From NCBI GenBank assembly GCA_946902875.1, contig OX336351.1, forward strand, positions 2,849,761 to 2,913,760: DNA of 64,000 nucleotides, given 5' to 3'. The translations under genes and the position numbers were made by a program. Origin of the DNA: Nematopogon swammerdamellus (Eukaryota; Arthropoda; Insecta; Lepidoptera; Adelidae). The notes under the pieces are model-generated. The model was not told the origin of the DNA. It worked only from the letters and a program-made list of their open reading frames with translations, and ran no database searches. Position 1 is the first letter of the stretch. Each line of letters begins with the position of its first letter. Shown here in pieces: positions 56,153-64,000 of this stretch.

Positions 56153-57997
56153 GTGAGTGGTACACGCATACCTGACAATCCTGCGCACAAGCCTAGCTTG
56201 CTGGACCTAGTGCTGACTTCCGAACCAACAGGATACAGGGTTAGTGTCAAAGCTCCCCTCGGGAGCTCTGATCACTGCCTAGTGTCCTGTACAGTGCCGA
56301 CTGTGCACTACGCGAAAACGCGCGAGCCCAGAACTCGCACAGTCTGGCACAATAAGTAAGCGCAATGAGAGGAATTCTGATCCTTTCTAGGAAGTTTCCC
56401 TTGAAAGGAGGTCTGCTTTGCCTCTTCGGATCCATCAACGTGCGCTGAGTCTATTGCCGAACTGATACAATAGGGTATGGAATACTTTATTCCATCTTCT
56501 GTTGTACCAGTAGGCGGTAGTCACAAGCCATGGTTCAACCGCCTATGCCGCATAGCTGTTGAGGCCAAGAACCAAGCCTACAGGCGGTGGCCCTCCGAAC
56601 GTACCGCTGAGGTTAGGCGCGCACTTAACGCCTCCTCCAGGTCTTGCAAGCAAACACTCATCGTGGCCAAGTCCAAGCACGATCATAGAATTGGCGATAG
56701 ACTAGTGCGATGTCCGACAGGCAGTTGCGCATTCTGGTCTCTCGCCAACTCTATCGGACGAAACTTCTGTCGCTCTGCTACACCACCCCTGGAACGGTCT
56801 GACGGATCACTCGCTATCCTCACGAAGGAAAAGGCGAACATTTTTGCTCGTCCTTTCGCGTCTAACTCAACGTTGGATGACCAGGGTGCAACTCCTCCCT
56901 CGATGCACCCTAGACAGGTATTCAAATGTTTGAGAAAGTTGGACATTTCGAAGAGTAGTGGCCCTGATGGCATTCCAGCCATAGTGCTCAAGATTTATGC
57001 CCCTGGGTTGAAACCAGTCATCTCCTGTCTTTTCCGTTTCTCCTTCGCCCGTGGGATTGTAAGCTCTTGTTGGAAAAGTGCCTCGGTCCAACCGGTTCCA
57101 AAGAAGGGAGACTCCGCGAACCCCTCCAACTATCGGCGCATTGCGATAAATTCACTATTATGTAAAGTTATGGAGCGCCTTATTAACACCCAGCTCCTAA
57201 CGTACTTAGAAGCAAACAAACTCCTGGATGACAAGCAGTACGGATTCCGAAAAGCGCGGTCAACAGGAGATCTTCTAACGTACGTTACGCATATATTGGC
57301 TGAAAGATTGGACAACTTTGGGGAGTCGCTGGCAGTCGCCCTGGATATCTCGAAAGCTTTCGACCGCGTTTGGTAACGAGGCCTTCTAGGAAAGCTTCCG
57401 TCCTTCGGCATTCCTCCCAAACTCTGCACCTGGATCGCCAGCTTTTTGGCAGGTCATTCCATCTTCGTAACCATCGATGGCTCGAATTCGGACGACTTTC
57501 CAATCAAAGCTGGTGTTCTGCAGGACTCTGTGCTGTCGCCTACGCTTTTCATAATCTTTATAAACGATCTACTTTTCTTGGGCATGATACACAGCTATGC
57601 AGACGACAGCACGCAGCACGAGGGCTATGTTAAGGACTGAAAGAGTAGAGATTCGCGGCACAGGGAGGCTCAAGGTTCAGATCTGGATAAGGTCGATAAC
57701 GTTCTCGGAAAAGTAGCTATATGGGGCTAGGAGAAGCTTGTCGCCTTCGACGTTAGCAAGACTCAGTGCTGCGCATTATCTGCCAAAGGCGATCCTTTTC
57801 CTTTCCAAGCTAGTTTCTAAGGCAGAGTCGCACCTGTCGCGGAGCACCTGGACCTCCTGGGCACCACTATTTCAAAAGACGTGGGTTTCCAGCAACTAAT
57901 CGAGTCTAAGGCCAAAACCGCATCCAGAAAATTGGGAATACTTTCCCGCAATCGGCGGTTCTTCTCACCGGCACAACTATTCCTGTTGTATAAAACA
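56153..57997 (+). pseudogene. LINE endonuclease end and reverse transcriptase
   Basis: 56153-56359 gives the last endonuclease motifs (PSLLDLVLTSEP, LGSSDHCLVSC). 56477-57376 gives GGSHKPWFNRLCRIAVEAKN (linker), LDISKSSGPDGIPAIVLK, PVPKKGDSANPSNYRRIAIN, KQYGFRKARSTGDLLTYV and VALDISKAFDRVW before a TAA. 57446-57640 gives AGVLQDSVLSPTLFIIFIND and the catalytic HSYADDSTQ. The remainder to 57997 (LLYKTQ) is in mixed frames. VLQDSVLSP replaces the usual VPQGSVLSP. Confidence 0.85.
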
Positions 57998-58002
57998 CAG
58001 AT

Positions 58003-59394
58003 TATTATTATTATTATTTGTTTATGTAGCAGCTTAATATGCTGATGTGTTCATGTCTATGATGATCACTGGTTATTATATTAGGCCTATTTGTTATATT
58101 TCTTCGATATTTTAAATACTTGTCAAGCCTATTTTTAAATGTGTTTATTGTGGGTGCTTCAATAATTCCTCGGGCAGTTTATTCCAGCTGTTTACTATTC
58201 TGTTAGTCAGGAAGAGTTTTCTTGCTTCGGTTGAGAAGCTTCTTACATTGAGTTTCAAACTGTGACCTCTTAGGTGAGTGTTTGAATTAAATACAAACAT
58301 GCTTTCCAGCTCTGGGCAGTCATAGTGCCGCTTCAGTATTTTCTATGTCTCTATGAGATCTCCTTTATGTCTTCGTTGCTCCAGCGTTGTTAGTTTGAGG
58401 ATTTTTAATCTTTGTTCATATGGTATTTTTCTTAGAAAAGTAAATTTATTTCCTTGGTAAAATAAGGATTCCAGATTTGAAAACCATATTCAAGTAGAGG
58501 GCGAATGTAAGTTTTGTAAATCTTTATAAATGTTGGCATTGTTAGTGCTTGAAAAGCTTTCTTTACTAAATATAGAAGTGAATTTGCTCGCTTTACAATA
58601 TTTTCAATATGGTTTGCCCATTTCAGGTTATCTGTTATTGTTATACCAAGGTCTTTTTGTGTGTTTGTGGCTGTTAAGCTGGTCAATCCCAGTTGATAGT
58701 CATGTTTGGGGTTATTTCTACCAAAGTGTAGAACTTTTTTTTTTTTTATGGAAACTTGACACGGTTGGCTACGTCACCTACAACATTCGTGATGTCAGCC
58801 CATAACACCGGGTGAACTAGGTGCCATGTCAGTGCTTCCCTACTAGGTACTGTGCATTTGTTGGGGTTAGTTTTAATAATCCAGTCTTGATCCATCCAGA
58901 GCTTTCCTTAATGTTCCACAATTCAAAACAGCATCAGCAGTGAGCTTGACATCATCAGCAAAGAGACTCGTTGATATTCCAACGAGTTGGGGAAGATCAG
59001 AAATGAAGATCCCGAATAATGTCGGAGCCAGGACAGATCCTTGAGGTACACCGCTGAGCACTTTACGGGCATCTGATAATAATCGTCCCACTCTCACTTG
59101 GTATGTACGTCCCGTTAGATAATTTTCCAACCATGTCAGCAGTTTACCACGTATTCCAAGATGCTCTAATTTTGCAAGTAGTTGGCGATGTGGGACCGTA
59201 TCGAATGCCTTCTCAAAATCTAGATAGATAACATCAACAGGAATTTTAGCATCAAATTGTTTTGTCCAATAGTCAAGGCAAAGTAGGAGGTTAGATATAG
59301 TTGACCGATTGCGAACGAATCCGTGTTGTTGGTAAGGTATAATGTTTTCTGATTTTAGGAAACCTTGCAGTTTATGAGCAATGATTCTTTCGGT
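58003..59394 (-). pseudogene. Nested minus-strand LINE (CR1/L2-like) with (TAA)n tail
   Basis: Minus frames: VLSGVPQGSVLAPTLFGIFI with the catalytic TSLFADDVKLTA (58873-59130), and KDLGITITDNLKWANHIENI, IYKTYIRPLLEYGFQIWNPY (58432-58686). The 3' end is a (TAA)n run against the AGATT duplication (57998-58002, 59395-59399). A minus-strand SINE fragment is inserted at 58736-58850. N-terminal parts are missing. Confidence 0.8.
58736..58850 (-). mobile_element. SINE 3' fragment
   Basis: Poly(T), then the reverse complement of the common tail. It ends at TGCTTCCCTACTAGG without the central block. Confidence 0.8.
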
Positions 59395-59462
59395 AGATTA
59401 GGCCGGTGATGGAGTAATGCAGTCACATCTAGGAGGGTAGTCCCCATTATCTGCTAGCGTCC

Positions 59463-59867
59463 TTGGACTCGATACAGCGCCGAGCCATCCGTCTTGTTGG
59501 TGACCCGAAACTTACAGATGGTCTGGAGTCTCTGAGTCACAGACGATTTGTGGGTTCGCTTAGTCTCTTTTACAGATACTATCACGGACGCTGCTCTGTG
59601 GAACTAGCATCCCTTATTCCCTGCCACCCGTCCTATCTCCGCATGACTCGTCGCAGAGAGACTAAGCGCACTTTTGTTGTTGACATTGGGCTTTTGAGAA
59701 CCCATCGGTTCTCTAAATCGTTTCTTTGTCGCACCGCTAGAGTGTGGAACTGTCTTCCGGCGAGTGTATTTCCTGAATCCTTTAAGCTGGGTGTCTTCAA
59801 GCGTCGTATTAACGGGCTAGACAGCCTAGCAACAGTCCGCAAATCTGCTGGCATGGCACCTAACTGA
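59463..59867 (+). pseudogene. LINE C-terminal region after the nested insertion
   Basis: 134 codons: MDSIQRRAIRLVGDPKLTDG, VGSLSLFYRYYHGRCSVELA, then RTARVWNCLPASVFPESF and FKRRINGL before the stop. It continues the frame lost at 57997. Confidence 0.85.
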
Positions 59868-59962
59868 GCGTGGTTTCGCGAGAAGAGGTGATGTTGGCTC
59901 TGTCGACTGCACCATTGGTCTCTCGGCACAGCCACCAATGCTGGTTTACATAAAAAAAAATT

Positions 59963-61188
59963 GTGGTGGGTACAGCCACCCAGTTCGGCAGCGATACAAA
60001 TATACGATAGTACAATGAGAAACTAAGAGGACAATTAGTAGTACGCAAAGGTGGACTTAACGCTGGTTAATATTTGTTCCGTTCAACAAAAAAAAAAGTA
60101 ACATTTTTCTCAGACACCAAGTCACTGAAGATGAGGCCGAAGGCCGAGTTGTATTCAATTTTGCGATATATTTATCGAAAACGGTGACACTAAGGGCGAG
60201 CCCCACGGCCGAGCTGAGTTCAGGTAAACGATGTACCTACTTTCTCGAAGAAAGAAAGCTACTGAGGATAGTTAGACGGAAAAGCTGCCTTCAGTTAAAT
60301 GTTATACTTATTTGAAAACAGTAATTCACTGATGGCGAGGCCGAAGGCCGAGCTGAGTTTGGATGAAATGTATAGTTTTTCGAAGAAAGTTAGTTTAAAA
60401 GAAGAAGAATCCATTTTTATAAACGAATGAATACATGTCACGAAGTATGACATTTGATATTTTATATACCACAGAGCATCAAATGCGCGCGCCCCTCCTA
60501 GAGGCGCCCTGAGCGCGATTTCTCTACAACGCCGTTGAAGCCTGTGGGCGTGGCCTATGACTTACATATGTGTGTTGTGCGTGTGCATTTGTTTTGTGCG
60601 TGTGCCTAACTTGCTCTTCTTTGTGTGTAGTGTCGATACTAGCACACACACACACATACGAAGCGCTAGCAGCACTGCGTGTAGTTTTTGGGTTTCAAAT
60701 ATTATCGCTTAGAACGTCTCTAGTAGGCGCATGCGAGGTACCTAGGTATTTGATGCTCTGTGTTATATACGAATGAATTGTTATATGATTTACTGATACG
60801 GACCCCTCGGCGCGCGAGTCTAACTCTCGCTTGACCGGTGTTTTTTTAATGTTGACTTACGCATTTTATGAACATAAACTCCAATGTAGCGGAACAGTTA
60901 TTTCACGGTCCTTCCACCGAGTGGTGATGCATGTGAGCCTTCGTACGTTATTTTCTGCTTGATAGTTATCTCGTTCAGATACTTTGGATACTTTGCTTTG
61001 TGCTTTAAGATATTTACAATAGTACTCGTTTGTAGGTACTATTAATAATAGTATATAGTATATAGTGAAATGAAGGAAAGCACTGACATGGCAGGCGGCA
61101 GCCCAGCTCACTGGGTGCTATGGGGCTGACATCACGGATGTTGTAGGTGATGTAGCCAACCGTGTCAGTATCCATACAAAAAATCGAA
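59963..61188. repeat. Duplicated block 3, second copy
   Basis: Matches 20207-21515 in the same orientation. It contains diverged satellite units near 60130 and 60340, the MITE at 60470-60762 (absent from the first copy) and the closing plus-strand SINE tail (61070-61188). Confidence 0.8.
60470..60762. mobile_element. hAT-like MITE, copy 3
   Basis: 293 bp, CACAGAGCATCAAATG to ATTTGATGCTCTGTG, flanked by TTATATAC on both sides (60462-60469, 60763-60770). The paralogous block at about 20690 lacks it. Confidence 0.95.
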
Positions 61189-61189
61189 C

Positions 61190-61456
61190 TGCATGTAGGT
61201 AAATTCCAAACACTTCAATTTGAATGATATCAAAAGAAAAGAGGACGGGACTAGGTCATTGCACTCCCTAGACCTAGACAGTAATGTTACCAAATCTTCC
61301 CACACTCACCTGTCCATCGAGTTTGTATTACCATTTTAAATTGTTGTATGGAAATAAAAAATACGGAATTTCGATTTTAGTGATAAGGATTTCTTTCTTC
61401 TAATAATGAGTACTTTCTATTCCTGAAGTTTCTCAAAATCCTGAAACACCCTGTAT
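61190..61456 (-). mobile_element. Truncated MITE related to 35622-36089
   Basis: Reverse complement of the first part of that MITE (TGAGTACTTTCTATTCCTGA, then AACACCCTGTATA). The far end is missing. Confidence 0.7.
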
Positions 61457-61458
61457 AT

Positions 61459-61832
61459 ACAGGATGTTTTATGACCATAGGTCATTAAACAGACCAGGTA
61501 CTCCTGAGACTATTTGGAGCAAAAAAGTTATATGACATTTTGTTCTACGGTGAACTTTTTTTTCCATACTAAACTAAATAAATACACAAGTGAATAGACC
61601 GATGAACATGTGCGGGCGGGCGTCGACAATGCACAGAGCGGAGCGGCAACGTCGCAATGTACCGAGCGTCAAGTCGATCGCACTACTGTAGTATTTTTCG
61701 CGCGAAAACTAATTTAATTAATAACTCCTTAATTAAGGCATATCTGACAAAACTTTACTGAGTCTTTTAGACTTCAAATTAGTCAAGGAATCACTGGTTT
61801 GCTTTATGACCTATGGTCATAAAACATCCTGT
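61459..61832. mobile_element. MITE with ACAGGATGTTTTATGACC ends
   Basis: 374 bp with near-perfect inverted arms of about 36 bp that include ATGACCATAGGTCAT. TATA-rich flanks. Its left end abuts the truncated MITE. Confidence 0.85.
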
Positions 61833-61938
61833 ATACAGAAGTAAAACAAAATAACACTACATAAATACAATACAAAATATGTGGTCAACTCAGAAACTGG
61901 GGACACAGAAGAAGATGAAACATATATAAGTAGAGAAT

Positions 61939-62228
61939 CACAGAGCATCAAATACCTACCGCGCGCGCCCCCTACTAGAGACGCCCTAAGCGATAATATT
62001 TGAAACCCAAAAACTACACGCAGTGCTGCTAGCGCTTCGTATGTGTGTGTGTGTGCTAGTATCGACACTACACACAAAGAGGAGCAAGTTAGGCACACGC
62101 ACAAAACAAATGCACACGCACAACACACTTAAGTAAGTTATAGGCCACGCCCACAGGCTTCAACGGCGTTGTAGAGAAATCGCGCTCAGGACGCCTCTAG
62201 GAGGGGCGCGCACATTTGATGCTCTGTG
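61939..62228. mobile_element. hAT-like MITE, copy 4
   Basis: 290 bp, CACAGAGCATCAAATACC to ATTTGATGCTCTGTG, flanked by TAGAGAAT on both sides (61931-61938, 62229-62236). Opposite core orientation to copy 3. Confidence 0.95.
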
Positions 62229-62236
62229 TAGAGAAT

Positions 62237-62640
62237 ACATACCAGAAGCTCATCCACAAAGCGGAAAAACAAAGTGCACTTTCACGGAGAGTTTTACAAA
62301 CTCGAGGCGTTCTTTTCCACTACTTTACGCTCAGTTAATGAAATTATTTATGCACGGAGAGAAGTCCGTGATTTATTATGTACACTGCACCCTAGAAATA
62401 TTGCGGCGAGTTCTTAAGCTGCAAAGTGTAACTTATTCTCCTTAAGGAAAGATTAATTTAGAAGAAAACTAAGATTTATTTAAGTATCGCTCTTGCTTCG
62501 TTTACCGCCCGCTTCAACCACTCATTCATGCTTTTTTTTAAAAGGAAACTGACACGGTTGGCTACATAACCTACAACATCCGTAATGTTAGCCCTTAACA
62601 CCGGGTTAACTAGGTGTCATGTCAGTGCTTCCCTTCATTT
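62237..62640. other. Spacer with a SINE 3' fragment
   Basis: 62237-62535 shows nothing recognised. 62540-62640 is a minus-strand SINE tail with several changes. Confidence 0.6.
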
Positions 62641-62807
62641 GATAACAGTCTAATTCGGGCATATACGAAAATCATGAGAGTGGAAAAGGCGGCAGAAGTG
62701 TGTCAGGATCACTGCACGTGGAGATCCGTTGTCCCTGCCTACCCCACTGGGAGACGGGCGCGACGTTTATTAATATGTTTGTTTATTTTCCATACATTCC
62801 ATATAGC

Positions 62808-63147
62808 GGCGGGTGGCCGAGTGGTTTCGGCATCGGCTTCTCATGCGAGAGGTCCGCGGTTCGAATCCCGTCGGCGTGTACCAATGAGTTTTCTCTGACG
62901 AAAAAATGTATGTGCATACCTACACCTGCTGCTTCACCGTTCGGAACCGGTGTAAAACTGTAGGACCCTTCCCTTGCCCTTTACTAGGTGGTAGGCTCAA
63001 ATTGTAGCCGACTGGGTTGGTACCACCATACTGGATGTAAGATGGCCACATAGCAGCCTACCTTCTCGGAGGTGATATTGGCTGGTCGGAGCATGCGCTT
63101 CGACCCCTCCAACTCAGCCACCCATAGAGGATTACATAAAAAAAAAT
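62808..63147 (+). mobile_element. tRNA-headed SINE with a LINE-like tail
   Basis: Head GGGTGGCCGAGTGGTTTCGG (A box) and GTCCGCGGTTCGAATCCCG (B box). The body (GTAAAACTGTAGGACCCTTC, TGGGTTGGTACCACCATACT) is homologous to the centre of the 5S-headed SINEs. The tail (GGAGGTGATATTGGCTG, CAGCCACCCATAGAGGATTA, poly(A)) resembles the end of the LINE at 59880-59950. The T-stem has mismatches, so it is not a working tRNA gene. Confidence 0.75.
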
Positions 63148-63159
63148 CTTTCATTTTAG

Positions 63160-63345
63160 GCGGTTTTTTGCGATTTTCTCAAAAACTCCCAAACTTTAAA
63201 AAAAAAATTACAACATATTGTAGCCCGATACGCGTAATTTGACATCCTAAATATTAGCGTAGCTTTAAAACTCACGACACCAGGGCGAATTCGCACTCTC
63301 GCTGGAAATCGCGGACTATACTGAAGCGATCGAAAAGACTATTCC
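63160..63345. repeat. Inverted copy of 10820-11005
   Basis: Reverse complement of the earlier repeat (TTTTTTGCGATTTTCTCAAA, TTAAAACTCACGACACCAGG). No gene. Confidence 0.65.
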
Positions 63346-63777
63346 AATATCAATATAAACCCCATTTAATACATAGATAATTCAAGCGTTTGTATCGTCG
63401 ACGTCATTCAACGCGATATCTAGGACACACTGTATTATGACAAGCGAAGCGTAAACATTTAATTTGTGGAGGGCTAGCGCCCGGCCCTGAAGCGAACAAC
63501 GCCCCGCGCTCTGTCGGCAGAGTGACGCATCTGACAAATGAGAAAATTGCGTCGGCCAATAGGCTCCTCGTTTTGTATCGTGCCTTGTCTTCGGATTTCT
63601 CGTTTGATGTCTGTGCCGTCAAGCTGTCTGCGCCGCCGTGGCGGCCGGGTATTGGATCACGAAATTTCAGCTCCCGGAGATGTCGACGATGCACAGCTAT
63701 CGCGTGAAATTAGAGCGCGACACCGGAAAAGCGTTGTATAGCAACCGGTTGCTATAAACTTGTAAAATTTAAAAGAA
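63346..63777. other. Moderately GC-rich DNA, nothing recognised
   Basis: Short overlapping frames on both strands, none with motifs. Confidence 0.4.
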
Positions 63778-63880
63778 TAGCCCCACTGCATCTCTCCCCG
63801 TATATATCGTAAAAGGCGACGAAGGGATATGACTCCCTTCTTATATTACTAGCGCCATATGTCGTGCTTCCCATAAAAAA
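63778..63880 (+). mobile_element. Short SINE, second head type
   Basis: CCCCACTGCATCTCTCCCCG, then TCGTAAAAGGCGACGAAGGG, then an early join to GTGCTTCCCAT and poly(A); the central block is deleted. Confidence 0.7.
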
Positions 63881-63892
63881 AAAGAGTAGTGA

Positions 63893-64000
63893 GCCAGCCT
63901 CGATAGCTCAGTGGTGCAGACAGTCAACTGTCGCTATTGAATGTTAAGCAACGCTGGGTGCGGTCAGTGCTTGGATGGGTGACCGCTGACCGTTGGAGGT
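63893..64000 (+). mobile_element. SINE head (cut by the window end)
   Basis: The most complete head in the window: GCCTCGATAGCTCAGTGGTG (A-box-like), then TTAAGCAACGCTGGGTGCGG and TCAGTGCTTGGATGGGTGAC, which read like the 5S rRNA internal control region. Confidence 0.85.

Larger units (their letters stand above)
56110..59950 (+). mobile_element. Jockey/CR1-type LINE, split by another LINE
   Basis: Coding parts lie at 56153-57997 and 59400-59867, followed by a tail with CTCTCGGCACAGCCACCAAT and a poly(A) near 59950. The minus-strand LINE 58003-59394 separates them, flanked by AGATT on both sides. Related to the fragment at 24200-24990. Confidence 0.85.

Noticed and set aside
60570..60776. Cys/Val/His-Thr-rich frames recurring at 10353, 23804, 23992, 60570 and 61817
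   Set aside because: They are the interior of the hAT-like MITE with its TG repeat, in an element with no codon-level conservation.
62808..62882. Functional tRNA gene
   Set aside because: A and B boxes are present, but the T-stem and acceptor stem do not pair properly and the sequence continues into a SINE body.
63893..64000. 5S rRNA gene
   Set aside because: Only the internal control region resembles 5S; the flanks are SINE sequence and the pattern repeats in many copies.

Overview
The window is AT-rich eukaryotic DNA made almost entirely of transposable elements and their remains. It looks like an insect genome, most likely a moth or butterfly. The reasons are the Dong/R4-type and RTE-type LINEs, Helitron ends of the kind common in Lepidoptera (start at 41943; 3' hairpin ends near 14260, 32400 and 37680), a poly(A) SINE family with more than fifteen copies, a Ty3/gypsy element, mariner debris and many short inverted-repeat elements. 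There is no bacterial gene organisation, operon, CRISPR array or functional rRNA gene. Everything below is read from the sequence; family names are recognition without a database search.

Layout. 1-6000: a minus-strand R4/Dong-like LINE split by a plus-strand Jockey/CR1-type LINE (1128-4585). 6000-11000: SINE foldbacks, an intact 354-codon PHD plus FP25K-like ORF (7094-8158), a local tandem duplication and a hAT-like MITE. 11998-21515: a block whose parts recur, in the same order and orientation, at 36784-61188. 22139-29652: a Ty3/gypsy element with both LTRs and a 4-bp target duplication, carrying a MITE and a LINE fragment inside. 30000-36700: SINE, LINE fragment, a chain of TIR elements, and a satellite of about 68 bp (about 27 units). 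40500-46500: RTE LINE, a head-to-head inverted satellite, and a LINE with a restriction-like endonuclease lying between inverted arms. 52500-55400: a deleted mariner and a degenerate gene for a GCDTT-motif plus CXC protein, lying between inverted repeats with long G/C tracts. 56100-60000: a LINE split by another LINE. 60000-64000: MITEs and SINEs.

The best host-gene candidate is a two-exon gene at 17973-19402 (minus). It encodes a predicted secreted protein of 291 residues with a beta-sandwich-like (possibly MAM-like) ectodomain and a Ser/Thr-rich tail. A second copy at 47175-51637 has an expanded tail and an exon 1 broken by a roughly 2.2-kb insertion. The pair sits in the collinear duplication, so the window appears to hold an old segmental duplication whose second copy was inflated by later insertions.

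The nested insertions give a relative order of events. Several elements have an undisturbed paralogous site elsewhere in the window, which fixes their boundaries to the base. Functions of the mobile elements are inferred from motifs; most are broken and unlikely to be active.
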